Below, piece by piece: positions 8,881 through 19,980 of a stretch of DNA of 64,000 nucleotides (its first letter is position 1; each line of letters opens with the position of its first letter). This DNA is from Mesorhabditis belari (lineage: Eukaryota; Nematoda; Chromadorea; Rhabditida; Rhabditidae): contig CAUEEP010000878.1 in the NCBI GenBank assembly GCA_958450365.1, forward strand, positions 330,001-394,000, in the 5' to 3' direction. The position numbers and the translations under genes are program-made. The notes beneath the pieces are model-generated. The model made no database searches and was not told the origin of the DNA. It saw only the letters and a program-made list of their open reading frames with translations.

Positions 8881-10128
8881 TTAGGTTGGTGCAGATGAAA
8901 CTTCCATCACACTTGTTTGTTTATATTTTGAACCTAATAAAAGTTTTTATTGAAGATATTTGTCTGTCTGAAAGAGCGTCTCTTTGCGCGTCTTTTGGTA
9001 TCTAAGACTTATGCGTTTTACTAAATTTGAAGTAATTTTTAGCTTCTAGAAAATGGTTGACCAAAAATTTCGAGTGCGGGTTTGCTTGTTGTATGATTTT
9101 AAACAAGACAGAACGGCTCCGGAATCTCATCGTGCTCTGTGCGAAGCATTCGGCGATGAAGTGTTGTCCGAACGTCAATACCGGACTTGGTTTCAGCGCT
9201 TCCGAGACGGTGATGAAAGTTTGGAAGACGAACAACGATGAGTTGAAGAACGCTATCGAATCGGATCCATGCCAAACAACTCGGGAGCTTGCAGAGCCGT
9301 TTGACTGCGACCATACAACCATTCTCGGTCATTTGCACGCAATTGGTAAGACGAATCAGTGTGGAAAATCGGTGCCACATCAGCTCAGCGATGCAAACAA
9401 GGCGGCTCGAGCTACAATGGCCGGAATTCTCGTCCGCCGCGCAAAGACGGCCGGTTTTCTCGACTCCATTGTTACGGCAGATGAAAAGTGGATATGTTAC
9501 GACAACACAACGAGAAAACGGCAGTGGTTGGACGCCGGTGAACCGCCAAAACCGACTCCCAAACCGAATATCCACGGAAAAAAGGTGATGCTTTGTATTT
9601 GGTGGAATAGTAAAGGTCTCGTGTATTTTGAGGTGCTGGATTCGGGCCAAAGAGTCACGGCAGATCTCTACAAAGCCCAATTGAGCCGCGTGGACCAGGC
9701 ATTGCGTCGTCAAGGCAATAACACGGCGACTACAAAATTCCTCCACGATAACGCTCGACCCCACACCCCGAAGATCACTCAGCAGAAAATCGAGGAATTG
9801 GGCTGTGAAGTTCTGCCTCGTCCGCCATATAGCCCGGACTTGGCCCCATCCGACTATCACTTGTTTCGGTCGATGCAGCACTCTTTAGCAGAAAAAAAAT
9901 TCAAAAACCGCGAAGAAGTTGAAATCTGGGTGTCCAACTTCTTCGAGTCGCAGTTGCCCGAGTTCTTCGAAAAGGGCATCCATTCTCTGCGTGGAGTCAT
10001 TGATAATGATGGCGCAAAGAGTCATTGATAATGATGGCGAATATCTTTTGGATTGAGGTTCTGTATTAGGATTTTTATCATAAGTTTTGTTTATGGTTTC
10101 AACGGAAGTTTCATCTGCACCAACCTAA
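8881..10128 (+). mobile_element. Mariner element, frame-broken, TA-flanked
   Basis: Termini TTAGGTTGGTGCAGATGAAA (left) and their complement (right) are flanked by TA. The 66 bases before the left end recur almost unchanged before another mariner at 44342, so both lie in the same site of an older repeat. Confidence 0.92.
9053..10056 (+). pseudogene. Mariner transposase pseudogene
   Basis: The start MVDQKFRVRVCLLYDF runs to 9241, where a small deletion after SLEDEQR shifts the frame; the remainder continues in another frame from about 9237 with DADEKW, HDNARPH and YSPDLAPSDYHLF (the canonical DD34D motif). Near the end a 22-base tandem duplication (GAGTCATTGATAATGATGGC) adds a second break before the expected LLD terminus. 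The catalytic core reads through, but the N-terminal DNA-binding region is out of frame with it. Confidence 0.9.
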
Positions 10129-10130
10129 TA

Positions 10131-10330
10131 TAAATACTTTATTTAGAAAGAAATAAAGTGCGAAAACGACATGAAAAATGTACTAGATAAAAGATCACAA
10201 AGTCACTTGAAATGCAGCGAAATAGCCCTTTTAAAATCAGACACCGTGGAGATCCAACGCAACTTGTCGGGAAGGGCATTCCAAACTTTAGTCACACGAT
10301 TTACAGCTCTAGAGAAAGCTCTAGAGAAAG
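10131..10330 (-). mobile_element. 3' end of a non-LTR retrotransposon (LINE)
   Basis: On the minus strand the frame reads NRVTKVWNALPDKLRWIS and FKRAISLHFK, the usual C-terminal end of jockey/CR1-type reverse-transcriptase ORFs. The 3' tail (TAAATAAAGTATTTAT) also appears at 48500-48560 next to a reverse-transcriptase fragment of what seems the same family. 5' truncated. Confidence 0.65.
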
Positions 10331-10472
10331 CTCTAGAGGATTTAGAGAAAGCTCTAGAGGATTTAGAGAAAGCAGATTCGGGATGCAAGATAAAAGAGCC
10401 ACGATAAAAGAGCCACGATAAAAGAGCCACGATAAAAGAGCCACGATAAAAGAGCCACGATAAAAGAGCCAC
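10306..10472. repeat. Short tandem repeats (AGAGAAAGCTCT and GCCACGATAAAAGA types)
   Basis: Two adjoining arrays: variants of GCTCTAGAGAAA up to about 10375, then about six copies of the 14-mer GCCACGATAAAAGA. Noncoding. Confidence 0.85.
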
Positions 10473-10542
10473 GCCTAGTCGCCAAAAGCCTCGAGTTTAG
10501 TCGAAAAAATTTTTTAAAGAGAGGGTTTTGATGTTTTCCTTA

Positions 10543-11067
10543 CTTGTGGAGTATCCGGGGGAGGTCTTTCAATATCCGGGGGGAGGGGTAACATTTTAAG
10601 ATCCGGGGGGTAAAATTTTAAGATCCGGGGTAAACTTTCAAAAACCAACCAAATGCCCAAAAATGAATATCGCATTCTGAAAAAAAACTTTTGATAGTAT
10701 CCTAGTTGGGGGACCACTTTTTTCTTCAAAACCACATGTGGGTTGTGGATCTGCCGGACCCACATCAACACATAAAACTATCTCAAAAAATGGTTTTGAA
10801 GAAAAAAAATGACCCGCCAACCAGGATATTATTACATTTCTAATAATGACATAAAAAAATTTTGTAGAAGTTACGTTTTTGATCGAGTATCACCTCGAAT
10901 CACGTAATCAAGTAATCACCTCATAAATTGAATATCTTTACGTTTGAAGGGAATTTGCCACCAAATCACTTAAGCGGCTGAATATCTTTAAAAGGGGTCG
11001 TGTATAACGTATATAAAATTTTACCCCCCCCCCGGATATTGAAAGACCCCCCCGGATACTCCACAAG
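10543..11067. mobile_element. TA-flanked MITE with CTTGTGGAG termini
   Basis: Left end CTTGTGGAGTATCCGGGGG and right-end complement match over roughly 80 bases of arms, with TA at 10541-10542 and 11068-11069. G-runs and C-runs give the arms a very skewed composition. A distant relative with CTTGT-GGG termini lies at 16890-17624. Between 11068 and 11491 there is no gene; the DNA holds GGTGGGACAAATG-type blocks that may be another decayed palindrome. Confidence 0.75.
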
Positions 11068-11491
11068 TACCAGGAAATGAAATCAAATGCAAAAAAATGG
11101 GGGGTGGGACAAATGCGACTTTTTTTGCGCACCTGGACATTTGCGCACCTTTTTTTTGCTGGAAAATGCCTTAGGAAAGGTCGTAGAGCTTCAAAAATGT
11201 TTTCATACAAGGGAATCGTATGCGTAGATTCCGAATTTCGACAAATCAGACCTCGCTGACACGTCAAATTTGGGCTAAAAGGCAAAAACTGCGAAAAAGC
11301 GTTAAGTTGCGTAGTCCCACCCCCAAATGAAATGCAGAAAAATGAAAAGAATGGCAAAAGGGAATTTTTGTGCGGGTTACGGTAGTGCATCCACGCTTCA
11401 GAAAGCACGCTTTGGCGCCATTTACAATTTACTGTGTTGGACTGAACGATGAAAGACAAAGAATTTATCAGCAACACAAAATTTCGTAATC

Positions 11492-14400
11492 CTAAACTTT
11501 TTCGCTTTGACTTTTCTCTCTGATCACACAACCGAGGCATTTTATTGACAGTGATGAGCACGTTTTGTGAGCCCACCATTCACAGAGTTCACATTTTATC
11601 CATAATTTCCCCTCATCTTCACTCGTTTGAAAGCAGACGGCACATCTGAAAGACTTTTTTTCAATTAGAAATACTAAATAAAGAACTTTGTCTAACAATT
11701 TATCAAACAATTTGTCAAATTTGTCAAATTTTTGAATTTATCGAATATTTGAATCGTGAAAACGAATTAGAAACGATTCTAGACTCAACAAAATTGACAT
11801 AAACATATAGACACAATAAAGTGGCTCAAGTTTAAGAAATTTATTGGAATATGCTTTGAAATTGCTCATTTCTGAAAGTAAATTGATTGTGCCTTGTTCG
11901 TGAGCGTTTCTCTATCCAATTTTCTTTCTCCAACCTCTTTTCCGTAGCACAATCGAACCCATATTTGACCATCAAATCTTCGGATTTCACTTTTCTTCTT
12001 TGGAAGCTTGTGCTTGAGTTTTGTTTTTCCTAAATTATGAATTCAATAGTATTAGTACTTTATTAGTACTTTATCAGTACTTTAGAGTACTTTATTAGTA
12101 CTTTAGAGTACTTTTTTAGTACTTTATTAGTACTTTAGAGTGCTTTATTAGTACTTTAAAGTACTTTGGAGTACTTTATTTTCTGTAAACCTTTTGCAAA
12201 GTGTCGACTGAAGAGGTTTCTCTTGAACTACCCGCTTCAATATCATCACAATTCTCTTGTTTCACTTGAGCATTGAGCTGAAACTATTTAGTTGATTTGA
12301 ATCAAGAATCTTCTATCTTAACATTCATATTTGTACAGGGTTGCTGAAAAGTTCTGATACCTTATGAAACACTTCTTTTGAATGGTAAATATTGAAAAAC
12401 TTTCTAAACTATGTTGTTTTTCAGATTCTCCACATATTTTTACATTAACAGCCGACGTTTCAGCTCACTAGCTCTATTCGAAAAAGTTTTATGCTAATTT
12501 CTTTCTGATGTGCGTTAATGCTCGTTGGCCTCATGAGCAACAAAGAAGAAAAGGAACGTCGTCCATTTTGTCAAGCCATAAAATCTCTTTTTGATTGTTT
12601 TTACTACTTAATTTCACTTTTAATATTAACTAAAAAAAAGCACCAAAAAGCTTTTGAAATTCTGCCTCCGATGATCTATGGCTCATTTCATTTGGTGAGC
12701 TGGATCTGTTGACCATCCCTTGTCAAATCATTGACTCCAACGGAATGGCAAACGATAAAATGGATGACTTTCCTTTTCTCCTTGTTGCCCATGAGGGTGC
12801 AACCAACGAGCATTAACGCAAATCAGAAAGAAATTACCATAAAACTTTTTCGAATAGAGCTAGTGAGCTGAAACGTCGGCTGTTAATGTAAAAATATGTG
12901 AAGAATCTGAAAAACAACATAGTTTAGAAAGTATTTTCAATATTTACCATTAAAAAGAAGTGTTTCATAAGGTATCAGAACTTTTCAGCCACCCTGTATA
13001 GTCAAGCTTGTTATCTCCTTTCTATTATCCTAGGCCTAACTCACTAATAGACCTAAATCATCATCTACCTCATCTTTCTATCATCCTATGGCCTAAATCA
13101 TCAACAGACTGATTTCATTGAACTTAAATTATACAAATTGATTCGCTCATCAGTTTTCCAACTGACCATTTGATTGAGAAGATCCATCGAAGTTTGCGAT
13201 TTTTCGATTGACTCTTCTTCAACTTCCTTCTTGACTTTAAATAGCTCATCTAGCGGTAGGGATTGAGTCTAGAGCTTTTGACATTATTACGACAAATCAA
13301 GTTGTTTACACTAATTTCTTTCGGTCGACTGAAATTCGGATTCATCGGATTGTTGCTATGAGGTCGGTTCTCCAAGGCAACGCAATTCTTCTTGACATAG
13401 TATGGCTTTTTGGAAGAAATCTGTGACACCATTGAATAAACTATTTATTTAAAATCACCGATCGTTTTGCGCCAATTAACGTTTTGCTCCATGGCTCGTT
13501 TCGGCAACCATCTTTGACAGATTCACGAGTTGAAGTGTTTTCACTTGTTTCACAAAGTTCGTCGTAACTTTTCACTGGTTGTTGATCAAGAAAAGTGGCT
13601 TTGCTCAAGTTTGTCACATCTCTAATCTCTAAAATTTATGATTTTCAAGATTTATATTGAATATATTCATGTGCTAAGATTGAAATCTTTTACTCACGTT
13701 GTAAATGATCATTTTTATGCCGATAATTCTTTAAACCATTGATTTAAAAAGCTATTTAGAAGTAATCAATTCATTCATTGACCTACGGTTTGTTCCATTA
13801 GAAAAACCTAATAGAAAAACCTAATTTTCTATAAAACATTGTTGAAATGTTGAAAAATATTTTGTTTCTGGACTTTTGTTTTCTTTTGCTTTGTGATGCA
13901 AACTTTGGTAGTCAGAGTAACGACTCGATTACGCCATTTAGACACTTTGCCTTAAAGAAACCTACTTTGACCTCAATAGAAAAAAGAAAGAGAGCAAAAA
14001 AAAGTTAGGTTTATATTGGGTTGTCCAGTTCTGAGTGCAGAAAAAACGAATCCTATCCAAAATACAAGTTTGACAAGTTTTAACAAGTTCTAACAAGTTT
14101 TATTGATTTTTAGAAGCTTTTAGTTTTATTTTATTGGGTTGTCCAGTTATGAATGCGCGTTTTTTACTATTTTGTAAATTTCTCATGTAAATTAGATACC
14201 GAAATGAAGAAAAAGATATATACAGTCGAACCTCTCTATAACGTAACTCACGGGACGGCTATAGCTTACGTTATATAGAGGTTTACGTTATATAGAGTGC
14301 CGTTTTATATGGCTTAACGTCGGCCGGGACCGGTCACGCCTTACGTTATAGAGAGGTTTACGTTATATCGAGGTTCGTTATAGAGAGGTTCGACTGTATG

Positions 14401-16071
14401 AGTATTATTCGAAAGCTGAAGATCTCCTCTACATTTTGATATAAAAAGTTTTTGAATTTGTCCAGCTTTTGGGCAAATTGACTGCACAGAAGAAGAGGTA
14501 GCCCAAAAATGGAAGGGTGCCTTTGGATCAAGTTTTGGCTCCGCTCAAATTGAGTTAACCGTTTGATGTTTGGCCAATAGATATATCAATACAACTTTTT
14601 TTTAAATATAACCATTTCAGAGCATCTTTACTTTTCTTTTCTTTTCTGGGCGGTTATTTTACACCATAAAATTTGAGGAATAGCTAAGCTGGAATGGGTT
14701 TTTTTCGAAAACGGCCTCTCCCTTTGTGCAGTCAATTTCCCAAAAAGTTGAATAAATTGAAAAACTTTTCATATCAAAATGTAGAGGAGATCTTCAGCTT
14801 TCGAATGATATATAACACTCATATACATCTGTTCGATATCTTGAGAAATTTACAAAATAGTAATTCATAACTTCATAACTAATTCATAACAAAATAGTCA
14901 TTCATAACATAATTCGAATAATACTCATATATATCTTTTTCTTGATTTCGGTATCTTGAGAAATTTACAAAATAGTAAAAACGCGCATTCATAACTGGAC
15001 AACCCAATAGCAAAATTTTCAGAGAAATCTGTTCAGCCAATACCTTTCTATCACTATTTATCAAATTTTATGCAAAAATGAGCTTTTGCGCTTGGATTTT
15101 CTTGAAAATGGACCTAAATTGGCGTAAAAAAATAGAAAAGTGTACAATAAACTATTGAGAATTGAAAGCTTTGTAAAATGAACCACTTCACCATTCAAAT
15201 AAGTATCCAATTCAGTCGTTAGACCAGCACCCAGAAACTCAAAAGCATGTCGTCGAACTTCGGAAAGGGTCTAAATTAGAAATGTTCCTTTAGAGTACGT
15301 TTTCTAAAGCCTGTCAACTTTTTAAAGCTACCGTAACCCCATAATCTTCGTCCGTCTACTTTTTGTCTGTTTCTTTTTGTCTGGCTTTTGTCTATGTGCG
15401 GTTCACGATGGGTATAAAAGCGTTATGTCGAATAAAACTACGGTAAGATTACGGTAGTCTGCAAAAATTTCTGTTTTAGAAGTCAGTTCTGATCTAGAGT
15501 CCGACTTACACTTCGGATCCGTTCTCGGAGATTCCAATCCAGAAATGTGTTCACTGTGCTCGATGTCTGTTGAATTAGTTCATCCTTCAGTTTGTCTTTT
15601 ATGCCGATTAGACTTTCCACAGATAGCTCTTAAAAAGGCTTATCAGACATTTGATACGCACCGCGCCCCTTTTGCCATTGACAATCTAACAATTGCCATT
15701 GACAACTTTGAGCTCAAATTTCTTGGTGCTGGGCTATCCAATTTAAATATTCTTGGTGTCATTAGATGCGTCAAGTCTTTCTCTATCGATTGGTACAAAA
15801 ACTATTTAAATTGGACAGCTCAACACCAAAATATTTGAGCTCAAAGTTAGATTGCCAATGGCAAAGGGGCGAGGTACGTATCAAATGTCCCACAATCCTG
15901 AAAAAGGTTCAAATTTTTCCATTAGTATTTCTTACCATCATCGTCTTTGTTAGTGGATTTCTGTGGCTTTCGACGAGACATGTGATCCGTTTGAATGTGC
16001 TCGACGAGTGTCGTATGATCTTTGCCAAGCCATTCACAGCCGTCAACTTTACAAGCGATTAGGTGGCTTTT
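11492..16071 (-). CDS. C2H2 plus PHD-finger nuclear protein (nine exons seen, 5' end missing)
   Basis: Exons in order: 15936-16071, 15510-15628, 15192-15270, 13459-13628, 13310-13420, 13167-13268, 12191-12277, 11935-12029, 11492-11645; all phases agree. Exon 1 encodes a C2H2 finger with four residues between cysteines (CKVDGCEWLGKDH...HIQTDH). The middle is helical and charged, with VKKEVEEE-type stretches. The last exon gives a PHD-like finger, CAVC...IKCELCEWWAHKTC...CLGC, the treble-clef pattern that in this family binds histone tails or supports chromatin complexes. So a chromatin or transcription factor is likely. The exon before 16071 was not found; the start may lie up to 17.6 kb. Introns hold a MITE (12336-12996), a mariner-like MITE (14134-15007) and a palindromic repeat (15655-15895). 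Confidence 0.7.
12051..12180. repeat. AGTACTTTATT-type tandem repeat
   Basis: Ten or so imperfect copies of AGTACTTTATT / AGTACTTTAG fill the intron between exons 7 and 8 of the PHD-finger gene. Confidence 0.85.
12336..12996. mobile_element. Long-armed Tc1/maT-type MITE
   Basis: Inverted arms of nearly 200 bases (CAGGGTTGCTGAAAAGTTCT and complement) are flanked by TA at 12334-12335 and 12997-12998. The outermost 16 bases are almost the same as those of the intact maT element at 7123-8408, so that transposase could move it. The centre has no transposase. Confidence 0.9.
14134..15007. mobile_element. Mariner-like MITE (TTGGGTTGTCCAGTTATGAA termini)
   Basis: The ends TTGGGTTGTCCAGTTATGAATG are inverted copies flanked by TA. 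A third, lone end of the same type lies at 14016. The element contains a later pogo-type insertion at 14223-14396. It lies in an intron of the PHD-finger gene. Confidence 0.85.
14223..14396. mobile_element. Pogo/Tigger-type MITE inside a mariner-like MITE
   Basis: CAGTCGAACCTCTCTATAAC at the left and its complement at the right, flanked by TA, bound a 174-bp element whose inside is repeats of ACGTTATATAGAGGTT. Family relation to 2372-4126 is clear from the terminus. Confidence 0.85.
15655..15895. repeat. Palindromic repeat ending in GGGGCGnGGnACGTAT, copies at 46 and 57 kb
   Basis: Two inverted halves share TTGAGCTCAAATTTCTTGG and GCCCCTTTTGCCATTG. Related palindromes are at 46380-46600 and 57058-57380; in those the outer part reads GGGGCG-GGCGCGTATAAAAGG, which resembles a GC box plus TATA box but is here a repeat terminus. 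Confidence 0.7.
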
Positions 16072-16889
16072 CTGAAGTCATTGTTTTTGAAGGATTCAAT
16101 TTTTAAAAAAAACAACCTGGCTTTTCATTTGTGTTCAGATCTCACAAGGCTTGTTAGACAGCAAACGATCGTTGTTAGACAAGAAAATATTTCAGAAAGA
16201 TTTTAAATGATCGAAAGCAACCAGATGTACCCGTTGAGTACATCTGGCTGATTTCCAAAGCAACAATTGGCTCGTTGCCAGGCTCAAGTGATCCGAATAA
16301 GACTCTACTTTGTAGTTTGATTGTTTGTGTGTTAAAGAGCTAAATCCTAGCTGAAGAAAACTGTTAAACTGAAGAAATCGTCGAAAAACCTGAAGAAATA
16401 GCTTTAAAGTATAAAGTAGTTTTAAAAATTAGCATATCCGTCTGTAAATTTGTATTTAAATGACCTTTGCTTTGCTTTTGCTATTTCCCTTCTCAAAATC
16501 TTTTTCTCATTTCTCCATTTCCCTCTTTCGCCCACGGAAAAAGGTGAGCTTTTGGCTTTTAAAATTTTACTTCCCATTCATTTGTAGTTTCATCCGCTGG
16601 ATTATGTAGTGTGGGGTGCATAGGTTTTTCTCGTAGCCCCTCTTTTGTGTTTGCTCATCTATTGTATTCAAATGAGCCTTTTCGTGTTAGAGGTTTACAC
16701 TTGAACGCACACGATTTGCGCTATGAACTGTGCTGTATATATTTCTTTTGATAAAAGCTCTTAAACGACTCTAAAATAAACAATAAACGATGAGCATTTT
16801 GCCTTTTGATTCAATATTTCTGTGCAATAACTTGGAGAAAGCTGTGAGAAAACCCTCGAACTAATCTTTTCACTTAAGCGCTTTGGGTA

Positions 16890-17624
16890 CTTGTTTGGGG
16901 TAGCTTTTTTTTCTTCAAAAGTGCTTTTTCTGGGGCAGTTTTTTGCGTAGATTACGAATTTTATAGTGGCAGCTTGGGGAAATGCGTTTTAGACCGACTT
17001 TTAGAGGCTTAAAGTCGCCATCTCTGTAGTATTCCTATAAGAAGGGCTCAAAAAGAGCTTATTGAGCCAAATGAGCCTTTTCATGTACAAAAATACTTTT
17101 TTCTGAGATAATTTAGAGTCCTTGAAGCAATTTTAACCAAATTCGAGTTGAAAATTTGAAAATAAGAATTTTGCGAGATTTTCACCCACGTGGTCCCCCA
17201 AAACCATGAAAAATTAGAAATTTTCATTTTAGTTTTTTAAGATTTGCTATCTTCATGTTCTGGGCACTCAATTAACCCGAGGAAAGTGTTTTTGCATGTA
17301 GAAAAAATCCTCCGAGGCCTTAGATAGGCTCTCCTCCAGTACAAGCCCGCAGTGAAGTACACTATAGAGAAAACGACTTGGACGTGGTTAAAATTGCATG
17401 AAGGACTCTAAATTATCTCAGAAAAAAGTATTTTTGGACAGGAAAAGGCTCAATAAGCTCTTCTTGAGCCCTTCTTATAGGAATACTACAAAGATGGTGA
17501 CTTTAAGCCTCTAAAAGTCGGTCTAAAACGCATTTCCCCAAGCTGCCACTATAAAATTCGTAATCTACGCAGAAAAGCACTTTCGAAGTAAAAAAATTTG
17601 GTCCCCCGCCCCCAAACCCACAAG
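16890..17624. mobile_element. Large TA-flanked palindromic MITE in the 16.1-17.7 kb gap
   Basis: Arms of more than 200 bases (from CTTGT-TTGGGG inward, including CGTAGATTACGAATTTTATA and GAGATAATTTAGAGTCCTT) fold back on each other; TA flanks both ends. No gene is seen in 16072-17678; at 16221-16247 there is a small perfect hairpin (10-bp stem CCAGATGTAC, 7-base loop). Confidence 0.85.
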
Positions 17625-17678
17625 TATCGCGCTTTATCTTTTCCTATCTTAACACATTGTTTTTTCCTGTAAACATTC

Positions 17679-19550
17679 ATGATCTTTAATTTTCGGGAGA
17701 AGATGCCATGCCAAGATCGCTGTGCATTGGGATGTATCGATCGCTTGGAGGATTGGCTCTACCAACGTGGCTACTGCAAGTTGATCTTCGGCTTTCTAAA
17801 TCGCTTCATGAAACAACTTGGAAATGTGAGTTTCATTTTTTTATTTTGTTTATTAGAAAGACTTAAAGAAACTATTTATTAAAGTTCCAAAAGCTTATCT
17901 ATGTCTAGCTGTCTAGCTGAGCTATGTCGTTTGAGTTGTTTGAGCCATGTGAAGTTTTAAATTATCAAAAGGACACAAATATGCAAATTTATCGTTTTAG
18001 GCTCTCGTGTTTGCCGTTTACATTCTCACTGCCGTCATCACTTTTACATCGTATGCAATTCTTCTTCCCTATGAACAGAAGTTCGTTTTTTAATTATTGC
18101 GGTATCAAATCTAAAGCGACATTGCACACCATTTGGACATTTACCCTGTTTTCAGGTATCAATCGCCATGGATTCTTTCGATTTACGCAGCGGTCGGCTT
18201 CTACTTTTGCATTAGCATTGTTTACCATTACACGATGGCTCGGACACTTCCGCCAATCAGCAATCACGGGGTAAATTTTGTGAGCATGGTTTAAATTTTT
18301 GTTGATTTTAGAAAGAAGGCGACAAATGGTGCTCAAAATGTGCCAATTGGAAGTGTCCTCGAACTCATCACTGCTCGGTTTGCCAAAAGTGAGTCAAAAG
18401 TGATCTTTGTCTAAAAATTATCGGCCTTTTAGTGATTTAAATAGATCTACTTTTAAAATTTGTACTTTAAAAAGTTCTTTCAGTTATAGTTAAGTTTGTT
18501 AAGATAGATAAAAGCTTACGCTAAGATAATAAGTTAATATATAATAGTATAATAAGTTTACGGCGAAACAAATGTAAATTACTTTTCTTAATTTATCTTA
18601 AGTGATTTAGATGTGTCTTGGGGATGGACCATCATTGCATTTGGGTGAATCAATGCGTCGGCACGCACAATCATCGCCATTTCTTCATGTTCATCTTTTT
18701 CCTCAGCTTCACAACGATTATGATTGCATGGGTCGGCTTCAACACTATCTACGATCATGTTTTTGAGGTGCGCTATTTGGTGAATATTGGTGTTACACAT
18801 TTAAAAATGTTTTAGTAACTGTAAGCATTGAATATTTTTAGACTGAATATTTCTATTGCACTACGACGTTGGATTACGCACCTTTACAAACATGGATTTG
18901 CGATCAAGGGGAATTGGCTAGGAATTTGAGTATGTTTTGCTTAATTGACTTATTATTTTGTTTGACTATCACTCGAAATGGAAATTCTTATCGGGCAAAC
19001 ATTGGCAATTTGCTTTAGTTATCTTTGTTTACTTGCTCTGTGCGTTGCTCATCCTCTTGGTCGGAGGACTCACCCTCTGGAACGTTTACCTCATCACAAA
19101 AGGGTTTACATATGTGGATTACTTGGTGGGTTTTACTAGTTTACTTTCATTTACTTGTCGGTAGGGATTAGGGCGCAACGCTTTTTCTTTAGCTTTCTCA
19201 ACTCAAAATGGTGCGCTACTTCGTCGAGGAGGTGAATACAAACACACATTTTATAAAAGCAGCAAATAGCAGCAAGTTTTCGGCGTAATTTTAGTAAAAA
19301 CAGACTAAATTTTATCTAAATTGGATTCAATGAGTGTTGCATTTATTTTTTTTAGAAAGGCTGGGATGGACGAACGATCGGCTATCGTAATCCATATGAT
19401 CTGGGGTGGCGCGAGAATTGGCGGAACTTCTTGGGATTGCGACGAAATCGAACCTTCTGGCGCCATGTGCTTCTCCCATCTGGCCATCCGCCAATCATCA
19501 TCGACGAGAAAGGAGATCCCGAAAGCGTTCTTGTTGTTGAGCAGGTTTAG
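17679..19550 (+). CDS. DHHC palmitoyltransferase, ZDHHC16-like (nine exons, 334 aa)
   Basis: Exons 17679-17825, 18001-18080, 18156-18270, 18312-18388, 18611-18767, 18842-18929, 19019-19125, 19193-19231, 19356-19550, all in phase. It transfers palmitate to cysteines of target proteins in ER/Golgi membranes. Two transmembrane segments come first (ALVFAVYILTAVITF, ILSIYAAVGFYFC), then the zinc-binding cysteine-rich domain CSKCANWKCPRTHHCSVC with the catalytic MDHHC in exon 5, then two more membrane segments (FFMFIFFLSFTTIMIAWVGF, FVYLLCALLILLVGGLTLW). The C-terminus RNPYDLGWRENWRNFLGLRR...HVLLPSG is the ZDHHC16 signature. Human ZDHHC16 is 377 aa. Start at 17679 (a second Met is at 17703). The sequence before exon 7 stays open in frame (KWKFLSGKHWQFALV), so a longer exon 7 is possible. 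Confidence 0.9.
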
Positions 19551-19980
19551 GTGTGAGCTGTGGCACTGAATTGGGCCAATTCCTGCTGTGCAGTGCCATA
19601 GGTTAACCCACATTTTCCGGTGTCTAAGTCTTTCCACTTTTTGTTGCCCACAATAGGTGCTATTCGCATAGATGCCCCCAATTTCTCTGCGCTTTTTGGC
19701 ACGATACTATTGCATTTGTGTAATATTGAATCTCATCCCTCAAAATCTGTGTCTTGGGTCTTTTTGAAGGCCTCATTTCTGTTTGTTTTTTGACCCTTTT
19801 CTGTCTATAATATTCCTTTGTCTTGTGATGAACAATTTATGCGGGTCGTGTGAATACAGGCAAACGCCTTTGTACGTAATCATAAATGTTTTATTGGAGT
19901 TGGCCATGTAAGACCTTTATCGCATCAATTCAATCAAAAATAAAAGCGAAGAACTATGAAGCTCACAAAAAATATCACAT

